Origin: Meandrina meandrites
Taxonomy: Eukaryota; Cnidaria; Anthozoa; Scleractinia; Meandrinidae
DNA length: 64,000 nt
NCBI GenBank assembly: GCA_963693305.1
Contig: OY855906.1
Span: forward strand, 6,516,501-6,580,500
Reading direction: 5' to 3'
Shown here piece by piece: positions 47,077 to 58,266 of the stretch (its first letter is position 1; each line of letters begins with the position of its first letter). A program made the position numbers and the translations under genes. The notes under the pieces were generated by a model. The model worked only from the letters and a program-made list of their open reading frames with translations, was not told where the DNA came from and searched no databases.

Positions 47077-50000
47077 ATGAAAGTAATCGTTGCGTTTCTG
47101 TTGTTGGCTTCTGCAACCGCAGAGATTCATAACTGGGTCGGCCTTCCAGAAACAAGATTTGAGCGACTGAATCAGTTACTGGAAGGTATGCTACTATATT
47201 TAATTTCTTCCTTTCTTTTCATTTCCTTGCGTAGTTTAAGTCCGTTTGTACGACATTCTTTGAAACTCGCCCTCGTGGACTGCCTGCTACAATTAATTTT
47301 CTGTGCAGAGGTTTTTTAGTATATGAAGAAGTACAAATTTGAGAAATGCTTCTTGTAGACGATTTAAGACTCGATATTAGTGCATCTAGAAAGATTCCTT
47401 GCTGCAAAAATTTCCGGCAACTTTTTAGACTTGAGTCACACCCACTATATGTCTTGTTTTAAATCGTGGACTTAGCTTTTAAAGTTGGTTGCAATCTAAG
47501 TGTTTTGTTGCACATTCGTTGCAACATTTTCCTCAAATATATGGCTTGAAAAACTGCCTTTTCGCGAGTTTTTCATCATGGGTTTATTTCATATAGTATG
47601 CTGCATGGAGGTTGATTAGGCTTCGCAGTAATGATCGCCTCCGGCGATCTGATCACTCGAGCAGAGAAATTTAGAAAAAGTAAGCGGAGTGGCGTTCGGT
47701 CTTATCCTGTTTATGCTCTGCTTCCCATTCAACCGAACATCTGGAACATGCTAAAGTCATATGGAAGACAGCTCTGAATGTTCCAAACACCAGTTTGAAT
47801 TTCACAGCACATGAAAGTTTTCTAACTGCGCGTATCTGGCAAGCTTCGTTCTTCTGAATTGTTAGAATTATAAAGCAAACCGATTCTCGACAGCATTTTT
47901 TAAACAGCCGTACAAATTTACGAAACCTGTATATTTTTCTCGGATTGTGTTAAAATTTGAACGAATTTTAAAGGAAGACTAGGACTCTCCACAAGAAAAG
48001 ATCTAAATACCTACAAAATGAATTGGATGAAGCTAAAACAAAGTTCATTTGCTTCGCTTGATTACCTTTCAAGTTAACAGTATGCAGCAAAATTGGTTTA
48101 AAAGGTGATTTACATGATTTAGGGCGTGATAGCATTAACACTTTTCCACTTCAAGAAGATTTTAATTGACATTTAACAATTCGAGATCCTCGCAAAGCTT
48201 TAGTAGTATCACTTGAGAAACTTGATGGAATACATTTTACTGTCCGTTTGCTGTCAAAGTTTACATTTCTTTCAGGTAGTAAATTTAATTTGTTAATCAG
48301 CCATCGTGGCCTTAGTTAATTATTGTATAAAATGTCACTAATTTTTTTAGTCTGTACGAGGGCGCATAAAATGATGCTCAAGGTTATTTAAAAGCACAAC
48401 CCGAAAGACTGGAGTTACATGATTATATATTTACCTTGTTGTTTTTCTCTCTTACACGAACTTAGGCATATTACAATTTTTCAAGACAGAAAATAGGCTC
48501 CTTCGCAAAGCGAATTTCGTGCGCGCGTGAGGCCACGCGATCCACTTGGGAATAGAAAAGTTTTATTTTTTTTGCAGTTTGCGAAAATGAGCTGAAAATG
48601 CCTATGATTTGTTTGTTCTTTTTCGCAGATGAGCCGTTCTCTGCCAAAAGAATCGGGGTAATCCCTGATCTTTCTAGCCTCCGGGATAGCAATGAAGTGA
48701 ATGATGACAGCGGGGAGGAAAACGAAGAAGGGTCAGGGATTAATCCAGGACCAGATCCCACTAAAGATGCCGTCAAGGATATAGTTGAATCGGTGCGTAA
48801 GGCAAACAATTATCTGAACGATAAGAGAATGGGTGTGAAATTTGGTAAACTGAGCGGTACAATTTACATTCCTAGATAACAGGGACATTCTGTGAAGCCA
48901 GCCTATACAGCATATTTTGTTTATCATCTTTATTTCGCCAAAATCGTTCGTTGTAATACATGGTGCTCTTTTGTCATACGTTTCAACATACCTTGATTAT
49001 TTTCTTGATTATGTGTTGTGCATCCCTGAAATGTTTTCTTAATTTCATACTGCAAGGTCTTACATTAAAACTCGAAAAAAAAAGTCCAAAAAGTATCTCG
49101 AAAGAGAAATGAAAGCGGTGGAAACGAATTGGAAAGTTTTAACTGCATGTGATTGGGGAAGTAAATAAATAATACACCGACTTAATCACATTAGAGTGCT
49201 ATTATTGGTTCGGTGCGCGCGAACAGGAGCGGGATTTAATTTCTTTTCTCTCGTTTTCTTCAGCCTTCAACCAATCCCCGTCCCATTTGATAACAATCAA
49301 CTTAATATTTTTTGCAGTTGCATGTCATCATACCAGCCATAGCAGTACTGAAAAGGGCAAGAGACAGGCAGAATCACGGTAAACTTTGATTCGTTTCATT
49401 ACGCGGCAGTAGTTACGAGCAGTTGAAAATTTACCTGAAAATTTATCTTTACAATCCCAAACCAGAGAAACAAGCCACGAAAAAGCCCTTTCAAATGATT
49501 TTAACCTCGGGACGTGATTTTGAAGTTCCGCGATAATTTGTGTATCGTGCCGTAGATTAAAGAGTAAATTAAATACCTCTTAGTAATCGAGTTCGAGGTC
49601 CGTACTGTAAAATACGGACCGAGTTTTTTCCTGTCGATTTATGGCCCAAGCGCGAAGCGCGCGGGCCATAAATCGTCGGGAAAAAACGAGGATCCGTATT
49701 TTACAGTACGGACCGAGAAGACGAGGTTAATAAGATATTTATTATATCTCTCATTCCGGAGAAAAGAAACCATTTCAAGTCAATCGCGGCTACATTTGAA
49801 TGACGCGCGCGTCAAAAGCAAGAAGAAAGCGAATTTTATTGGGTTACGAAAACAGTTTGCATTTGGCTCGCAGACGTGAATCCAAACTTCAAACGTTTAA
49901 TTTTACGATTAATTCGTATAGCTTCTTTCTGTGGAAAATTAGATACGCTTCAAGCTTACTTTGAAAAAACTTCTGAAGTGGTGTGAAGTTCAATAAACAG

Positions 50001-53000
50001 AGAAGAGCAACTGAACTGAGAAGAAAGCCGTGACCGTGAGCAACTTACAATGTGAACGTCGAAAATTTGAACTAAATTGTCAACAAACAACCGATAGAAA
50101 CCTCAGAGACCGCCGTCTACTTTTAAGCGCTTTGTTGTGTCGTCCTGAGAGGTCTTTGGTGCAGAATTCTTGTTGGAAAATGAGTACACGATCGAACTTA
50201 TTGTCTGTGATCTCGAACTAAACTTCATCTGGCCGTTTTCAAAGTAACAAGCGGGCATCGTTAAAAACATTTGCCGAAGAGATCGTCAATAACAGCAGCA
50301 GGTACGTTCTTTTCATTTTGAATGTTTTGTTCGTTCCGCTCTCGAAAAATTCTTTAAATCTTTTTCATTCAGAATTCGACTTCTCCACCTCTCTGAAGAG
50401 AGAAAATTGTCAAGTTTCTGACTTGTGTGATGCTCGGGGTGCTCTACATATGCTATATCGGGGACGCTTTCAGTTTCTAAAAGTTCTGAAAAATCTAGTT
50501 TCAAGTTTGTTAGTCCCTGTTCTCTTCGCTTTTGTTTCTAAGAATTTTTTTCCAAGTGCAGATCTTTTCAAAGAAGCTTTCAAAATTTTCGTTGTAAGAG
50601 ATTTTGACGGAACAAAAAGCCTATCGTATTAGGAGAACTCCCAAATTTCGCGGGCCGTACTGTAGAATACGGTCCGCAAAAATGACCAATCACAGCGCGC
50701 GTACTGTCTGAGAGATATAATACGAGAATAATTTTAACTGGCAGTTCTCAATTTAATTTCAGAATATGCAATGAGGTTTGTAGATACCCTGAGAGAATCA
50801 AATTACGAAGACGACACGAAGAAAGTTTTTGGAGCACATATCATGGCCCTGCACAATAGCTGTGTGAACATCAAGCTTGAATTTGCCCGCCATGCGCATG
50901 TCACAGGTAATTAAATATCGATGTTCCTGCTTAATCTCTTTTGTTTTAAGTGTAAGTAAAATAAGATCTCAAACCCAAAACTCTCTGAAGGCGTACTTTG
51001 ATTAAAGGAGTGATTTCAATAAGGATAGATGATTTTTGGTGGAGCTCTCAGATCACTCCCAAGACAGCGTTTTCACCAAAAACAGAACACGAGAAATCTT
51101 TCGCCCATTGATCTCAGCCAACTTCGCAGAAAGCGTTAATTTGCAGTCCATGTCTTACTCATTAATATCACTGAATTCTAGATAGAGCAACGGGAACGTG
51201 TAGAATCGTATCTGCTGATTAATTTAGATATAACATTATCATGTTATAATGTCTTTTATCAGGTTTGTTTGAATTGATGAAGACTGATGACTTGGACTTA
51301 ACTCAATTAATGGGACACCTTATTGCAGCGGCAGATGAAAACTCTTTCGGTAAGTATATAAGAACTACATGCCTAATCACTTCCGCAGTCTGATTTGTTT
51401 TCGCAACTCATTTTAATATATTTTTTGGCTGGTTTCTTCCGACAGACATATTTGCTGTGTTCGCCCACATTGTTCACAAAAAAGAACTTCATAACCATCC
51501 TGGAGTCAAGACCGTCTTGACCATCGAAGAAATGCTCGCTGATGCAGCCTGCGATGTGAAATTGGATGGTATGTTTACTACATCCTCATTACACCATTGG
51601 ACAAAAAAAAAAAAAAAAAAAAACTGAAAAAAAATCCAACGAAAAAGGCGTCTCTAGGGAGTGTTCGATATTTTCTAATATTAAGACCAGCGTCAAGAAT
51701 TTTAGCGAATCAGAAACAGCACTACCAAACAGGTCATTTAATTAATCAAATTAACTGAAAGGCAAAACTATCGTAACAATTGTAACAAAGCGACAACATC
51801 GTAATTGTTTCTCGCTCCTTTACATTCCGGCACAAATTGCAAGTTCGTTTAGTCATTAAAGTGGCTTTATAACTTAGATAATTACAACACTCGCTAGTCT
51901 TTTATTCGCTTACAATCTTTCATCTTTCATTATAGACATATTGGAAGTTTTTATATAGATATTTCTAATATCACAAATATTTGTTCTTTCTGTTAAATTT
52001 GGATAGCAGTGGAAATACCGCTATAGAAATAAAAATTTGTATCAAATGGAAGCTTAAACATATTTTGAACGCCTCGTATGTGTTGTTTGGTCAGGTCTTA
52101 TTGGCAAGATTGAACAAATTATAGAAAATGAAGATAAAGAGGGCGACTCTGATTTCAAAGACAAGATTATTCCATATCTTTATGAGAAGAACAGTAAAAA
52201 ATGCCCAGGAGGTTAGTAAGAACTACTTCAGTGAAACAAACTGCTACTCATTACACAGGTTAAAATTATAGGTTACGAGGACTAAAAAAAATTTCCCAAC
52301 CTACTTAGGTACAAACTGACCATAGGAAAAATATCGTCACTTTCACTTCTAATTAAATCCAAATATTTTGAGAATGAATTGTGACTTTCTTAAAATAACC
52401 CTAGTACATATAGCTTTCCATTGTAAAACATAGCTTTGCCAAAGAAACGAATTTTAAGGTTTGTGCACCACGCTTTCAACCTTGCATTATGACAGATCGA
52501 AGTAAGAGTATCACGCCCACAACAATACTATACTGATAGTCTCCTTTCCAACTGGCCAACAACAAGGAAGAGAAAGAGCTCTGGGAACGTTGCTTGATTG
52601 CGCTCAAACACCAAGCAAACTGACCGACCCTTATATAACTCCGTAATGTCTTAGCCAATCTCTACTTATAAATGGCGGCCCTGCTGACTTTTTACATCAT
52701 CTTTAACTGTAACGGACAAACTTGCGCAATGTACAATGGAACCTGTCGACATTATCCTTGTGTAAAAATATATTAGAACAGAAGTCCATAACTAGAAGTC
52801 TACATCTCTGGTAATAGGCTTTGAGATATGTCTTTCGCTTGGATTTCGCGTGTACCTCGCGTTCCTCGCGTGTAGGCTATTTTTAGAACAGCTTTGCCGC
52901 GAACAAGAAGCCAATCACATTGAAGTATTTTTTAATTCGCGCCTTTGATTGGTTGAACAAATTTTTGAAGAAAAGCAGAACTGCAGAGGACGAGTGAACT

Positions 53001-56000
53001 CGAGCGAACGGCATTACGAAATTTCTGTTTGTTGGTCATCGTAATTTCCGTTTTGTGAGGATTAAATCGTCCGGACAAGAATCATCAGGCCATCTTTCAT
53101 CGATGACGATAGCATCGAAGTTGTAAAAATTCGGAGCATCCAAATAAGCGAGAGGACCTCAGTGTTTTGGAGTCAGAATACGAAATGGCAGCGGGCAAGA
53201 TAGACTAATTCCGAGTCAAATTCAAAATGCGAAGACACTAAAGATTAATGTACTCTCAAGATGAAGACAGGCATTAAGAGAGCAAGTGCATTTTGGCACA
53301 GGTTCGTTGCTATTTTGAAAAACAAAACCGTGGTCCCTGAAGCGCTCAACGTTAACATCGAGCGCGGAATGAACAGAAAAAAGTTTGATTCGTTTGAAAA
53401 CAACATTCAGAGAAAACGACAAGTTTGGCGAGTTTCGCATGTTTTTGGAATTATAAGGACGGCATGAAAACAAAAGGCTGACTAAGGTAATGTACTTGTT
53501 TTAATATGGATAGAAATACGAGTTTAATTCATCGAACAATGATGATTTCATTCACATCCGTCAAAACTTTAATTCAAGTTGTGCTTCTCGGGCACTTCGC
53601 AGTGTGCAGCTATTGTGTTGTGTATGTTGTTCAGTATTTTAACACGAGGATATGCTGTACAAAATAAAGACACACTTAACTACTAAAAGTTTGGGGAACT
53701 TCTGTTCATAAATTCTCTCGTAAATTATAAAAAGTCGACCTGTTTGTTTTGTGAGTTTGTCTACGGAAACCCGGCGACGGGTTGCTTTTTCACTCGCCTT
53801 CAAATGCCACTGAACAGACGTTTGAAATCACTATCTACGATACTACTTCTGTCGAAATGTGAGAATTAACCAGAATGGCCTGTCAAGTGTTTTGATGTGA
53901 TTTGATTTATTTCACCTGCCACTTTCCAAAATATTCGGCCGCAACTTACAACTCCAATCGTGTCGAAATAGTGGGTTACGTCATTTTCTCGCGAGACATC
54001 AGTTTCTAAAAATAGCCTACACGCGAAAGACATAGCACGCGCCCCAATACCAGATGTAGACTTCTAGTTATGGACTTCTGATTAGAAGCAATATATTTGC
54101 GCGAAACCATTTCCATGCTCTCTGGTTTAATCTAATTTCCTTTTCATTAGGTTTGATGCAATATTTGAAACCACAGCAAAGTATCAGCCTGAAAGCAAGA
54201 ATTCTAAGTATTATTTTCGGAAAGTGCAAGGAAGGTATGAATTTGTGATAAAACAGTTATGTATAGTTTGTCTTAAGTATGATCTATTAAAACTTATCAA
54301 CATATAACGCGAACTGTTATTGCCTGTCATATAGGCAGTATAACTGCGATTACTTAGTTGGTATTGGAATAGATATAGATGCCATCCCCTTCTCCTATTT
54401 GACATTTCAACTTTTACAATTTAAAGAACTGTGTGAAATTTCATTCAGTAGCTTTTTATTAGTCTATCGAGGAAAGTTTGAATGGAAACTCTAAGTTTAG
54501 ACTTTTTAGGGACAATTCTGCGTTCTAAATCTTCAGTAAGAGAATTCTAATTTTATGATCACTTTTTTGCTAGTGAGATACATCAGATTTACTGTCAGTA
54601 CCTGGTTGGATGTAAGTATTCATCCCTTTACTATCTATTTTGTGAATTTAAAAATAAAATTGAACAAATAAATTCCCAACTCGCACACTACAAATTTAAC
54701 CAATCACATCCCTGTTCAAATGAAAGCAATGTCTTCAATTACTACAGTTTCTTACCTTTTATTGCGCCTTTCAATAACATGCAAACTCAGAAATTCAAAA
54801 CCCAACAAACGACTACGTTTTTCGCTGTAGTCAATCATGATTGACAAGCAGAAACAAACAAAGTGGATCAAAATCTACCAATCACAACCGACAAACATGA
54901 CCTTTTGACAGCATCGAAAAACGTATAACCGTTGGTTGAGATTAGAATTTCACAGTGCGCATGCGGCTCTCATTTTACTTTCTTGACGCAAAAGTGAAAC
55001 GCTTTCAGTCACCTGCCTGTCATTGGGGAATCAATTTCTTATTCTAAACTCGCTTATCTAAGTTATGAAATCAAATCTCGGGTTACGACAATCGTCACCT
55101 AGTGTATATTATCTTGCAATACCATCCAACACTATAAAGAACTTCGAACTATTAAAAAATGTCTGAAAACAATAAGAAAAATTAAACGCTGTTTTATTTA
55201 CAGGCGAGTTCCTTTGCCTTTAAATGTTATTATTTTCAGAAAGTATATATTTGTTATAATTATTAATATCACTAATACTGTTATCATAATTAAAATTATT
55301 GTTGCCCAGAAACTTGACAACCCTCAAAGGTGCTGACACTGATTCAAAACTTGATTTGCAGGCAATCAAACTCGGCAAAAAAATGGAAATTATAAATAAA
55401 GTGGAAAAGAAACGCCTTCAAGGTACCCTGATTAGATTTAGGCCGCAGCATATAATACATACTCGCTTTCAGTGGTTACAACAGTTATGTCAGATGAACG
55501 ATGTGACTTTCTTTAGTTAAAATTAAGAGAAGATGAGTATTGTCGGACTTCGAAAAACTTCCAAAACGCAAACACCTCTTCTCTCTATTAAACCATTCTC
55601 TTGACCTCAAGGGTTTGTTTTCTAATGAACTTTAGAATAAACACGTAACTGAAAGTGCAAAGACGTCCCTAAAAGAATGTAATAAAAAAGGACGTGCTTA
55701 AAGCCAAAAGAACTACACCAACTGTTTTCGTTTTCCAGAAATGATTAAAGACGTTACAAGCTTTATGGAAAGCAACATGAAGTCAGAAGCTTACGCTACC
55801 TTGGGCGACTATGTCTTGACAAATCTCAGGAGAGCGATGATAGTTGGCCTAGCCGTTCATAAACGATTAGAATCATCTGGCGGCAGCGGTCCCGAACCTT
55901 CTGAACGTCCAAAACCTTCTGGTAGTCCAAAGCCTTCTAGATATCCTCAACCATCTGGTACTCCAAAGCCTTCTAGATATCCTCAACCATCTGGTAGTCC

Positions 56001-56370
56001 AAAGCCTTCTGAACGTCCAGAGCCATCTGGTAGACCAAAGCCTTCTGAACGACCAGAACCTTCTGGCAGTCCAAAGCCTTCTGAACGTCCAGAACCTTCT
56101 GGTAGCCCAAAGCCTTCTAAACGTCCAGAGCCATCTGGTAGTCCAAGGCCTTCTGAACGTCCAGAACCATCTGCTACTTCAAACCCTTCTGAACGTCCAG
56201 AACCATCTGGTAGTCCAAACACTTCTCCACGTCCACAACCTTCTGGTTCTCCAAAGCCTTCTGAATCCCCCAAACCGTCTGGTACTCCAGCTCCCCCTGA
56301 AGGGTCTGAAATTCCAATACCCTCTGAACGTCCTGACCTTCTGGCTAGCTTAGAAGACCTTATTCAGTAA
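47077..56370 (+). CDS. Secreted four-cysteine helical-module protein with Pro-Ser hexapeptide tail, paralog 2
   Basis: Eleven exons: 47077-47185, 48629-48792, 49318-49378, 50763-50906, 51263-51349, 51446-51568, 52095-52211, 54151-54234, 54574-54611, 55362-55422, 55739-56370 (TAA), 539 residues. Signal peptide MKVIVAFLLLASATAEIHNW; acidic linker NEVNDDSGEENEEGSGINPG followed by DPTKDAVKDIVES; LHVIIPAIAVLKRARD; then modules ending near LHNSC, ADAAC, KNSKKCPGG and FGKCKEG. The four cysteines sit in the same exons as in paralog 1. The last exon repeats its helical start (LRRAMIVGLAVHKRL), then extends into about 23 Pro-Ser hexads and ends DLLASLEDLIQ. It is predicted to be extracellular; the tail looks extended and positively and negatively charged in alternation. 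I recognise no known family. Confidence 0.85.
49597..50680. mobile_element. Foldback element with GGTCCGTACTGTAAAATACG ends
   Basis: 49597-49714 is a nested hairpin. Its two ends are each a palindrome around GGTCCGTACTGTA, and the inner stem GATTTATGGCCC pairs with GGGCCATAAATC around a GCGCGAAGCGCGC loop. A related GGCCGTACTGTAGAATACGG block at about 50653-50674 may be the far end of a 1.1-kb element. No transposase was seen. It lies in intron 3 of paralog 2. Confidence 0.65.
51603..51621 (+). repeat. Poly-A tract
   Basis: About 19-21 consecutive A, in intron 6 of paralog 2 just after exon 51446-51568. It may be the tail of a decayed retroelement, but no body was recognised upstream. Confidence 0.9.
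52779..54080. mobile_element. 1.3-kb DNA transposon, copy B, 7-bp target duplication
   Basis: This is the inverted counterpart of 35849-37134, starting CAGAAGTCCATAACTAGAAG and ending with its inverse. It is flanked by the perfect 7-bp repeat ATTAGAA (52772-52778 and 54081-54087). Identity with copy A is very high by eye, with small indels (for example an extra CGTTAA-type stretch near 53350). It fills intron 7 of paralog 2. It has no recognisable transposase. Confidence 0.92.
55897..56310 (+). repeat. 36-bp coding minisatellite (12-residue Pro-Ser repeat)
   Basis: Tandem units encode alternating hexads of the types PSERPE and PSGSPK, about 23 hexads in all, in the last exon of paralog 2. 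Variants include PSRYPQ, PSGTPK, PSKRPE and PSATSN. The unit length keeps the frame, so gain or loss of units would lengthen or shorten the tail without breaking it. The opposite strand is also open here only because the repeat lacks stops in that frame. Confidence 0.95.
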
Positions 56371-57151
56371 GTGATGATAAAGTTTTGTTGTGTGTTGATT
56401 ATCTTTCATTAGCGCCTAGGATAGGGAAGTCTCCAATTTTGCACATTGAAACAAATTATCGCTCCTTAGAAAAACGGAGACACATTACGAAAGAATTCTT
56501 CCTAAATCAATAAAGGTTTTCCGCGTCTTAGAGGACCAAATTAACGACATGATTTTTACAAGTCGGTCAGAAGTAGCAATTGAAATAACAAAACTGAGAA
56601 GAGAAGCTGTCCAACTTAAAAAAAAATCCAAACAGAACTACTCGTCCCTAATTTTAGGCTATTTCTCACTTGAAAATTTTATTAATGGGATTCTAGAAAA
56701 GGAACAACAATATGGAATATAGTATGACATTCATTCTGTCGCCACATTTACTTTGAAATCGCATGCATCAATAAAGAAGTTTCCCTTACCTTCTTGTGTA
56801 GATAACAATACACTGGAGCATAAATTAATCAAAACCCTCTTAGCTGTATACAGACTTTTAGTAAATGACTGTAAAATGTTAAGCCATTACAATTAAAAAT
56901 CCTGTATAGACGAACTTGAGAATTTAATTAACAGCATAGTTGTTGTACCTCTATTTCGCAGGTTAGAACAAGAAGACAGTTGGGAATGATATATCTGCCA
57001 AGAGCACACAACGCTTTGATTACCCCTGCCATATTATAATGGAGCTCATTATTAGCACACGTACTATATTTTCTCGAATAGAATGTGATATGCTGAGAGT
57101 TTTTGAAGAGAAAAACCTGGCACTTTTTGTAAAATATAGCGTTCAAGTAAA

Positions 57152-57173
57152 AATAAAATCGTATTGAAATAAA
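57152..57173 (+). terminator. Polyadenylation signals of paralog 2
   Basis: Two AATAAA hexamers (57152-57157 and 57168-57173) follow one another on the coding strand. The distance from the stop (about 780 bases) is long but plausible. Confidence 0.35.
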
Positions 57174-57607
57174 TTTGGTTTCGTTTCTTTTTCTATGAAT
57201 ACAGAAGTGGCGACTTTGAAGAAATTGCTATGATTTAAAATAAACAAACAACATCAATGAATTTCCAAGCAAGAATTGAATAACAAAATATCTAAAAATT
57301 TATCAATCGTTTTTATCAGTTGTCGCTAGTAAGGGTTTCTTATGCTCTTTTAAACAATGTCGTTTAGTGTTTGGCTTTAAATCTGGCATGCTTTGAATCT
57401 CGGAAAAGATGAAATTTTGTTGGGAACCACATCTCATTTCTCCAAAACACCTCCTGGTTTTTTAGTCTGCATCCCCTCCCCTCTCTTACATAGAGGTTTT
57501 CCGTCTTGAAATAGACTGTCCACAGCCTCTCGATTTTTCAACGCAAAAAAAAAAAAAAAAACAGCGCGAGCTCGCGGGGGAAAAAAAGCGAACGAAGCGA
57601 GGGAAAG

Positions 57608-57766
57608 AATAGCCCAATTTCGATATTTCAATATTCAGCCTAAAACAGTAGACATCACTACATGGCTCCGGGAATAAACCCCACAAACTCTATAGTTTAT
57701 TTCACGGAGCCTCGTACTGATGTCTATTGTTTTAACTGAATATTAAAATATTGAAATTGGACTATT
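57608..57766. mobile_element. Palindromic MITE with AATAG(C/T)CCAATTTC ends
   Basis: The two arms of about 65-70 bases are inverted copies (AATAGCCCAATTTCGATATT against AATAGTCCAATTTCAATATT, and on to a GGCTCCG block). The AATAG terminus again resembles the other AATARGCC MITEs. No target duplication was fixed. Confidence 0.78.
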
Positions 57767-58021
57767 GCTTCTTCCATTTTGAACTGGCGTCCAGTTCTCT
57801 CCCCGTTATCGCCACGCGCTCTTCGATAAAAAAAAACACGAAAAAATAGAGGTCTATTCTGGAAAAATTGTCCTGCTTTGAGAACTAGCATTGACGAACT
57901 CGCTCATTGTGTTCTTATACTGTCTTCACTATGAATACGTACGAAGAAAACTAACAGTTGTTTTGTGTTTTTTATGCATATTCCAAGTGACCGGACAATA
58001 TGAGAAAAATGGGTATATTCA

Positions 58022-58208
58022 ATTAGGCCGTTTCCGAGTTGCCCTTTGCCTCATTTTCAAAACGAGTCCTCGTGCGAAACCATCCAAATGAAAATGAGTT
58101 TGATTTGCATGAAAATGGACGGGCAGGTGAAACTCATTTGGATGTGACTGGTTTCGTGCAAAGACTCGTCTGGACACTAAGGCAAAAGGGAACTCGGAAA
58201 TGGCTTAT
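58022..58208. mobile_element. Palindromic MITE with TAGGCCGTTTCCGAG ends
   Basis: Arms of about 80 bases pair (TAGGCCGTTTCCGAGTTGCC against TAAGCCATTTCCGAGTTCCC; then CGAGTC, GCACGAAACC and CATCCAAATG blocks) around a short centre. It is close to the left end of the large palindrome but distinct from it. Confidence 0.8.
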
Positions 58209-58266
58209 TCCTTATACGCTTTCACTTCAACTTGTAAAACCAGCATTGGTGAATCATGAATGTTTA

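Noticed and set aside
48471..48809. 112-codon minus-strand frame
   Set aside because: Antisense to the acidic exon 2 of paralog 2, which is supported by splice sites and paralogs.
55983..56273. 96-codon Gly-rich frame opposite the Pro-Ser repeat
   Set aside because: Antisense by-product of the 36-bp coding minisatellite.
55897..56310. CRISPR-like regular repeat
   Set aside because: The units are contiguous with no unique spacers and keep a protein frame.
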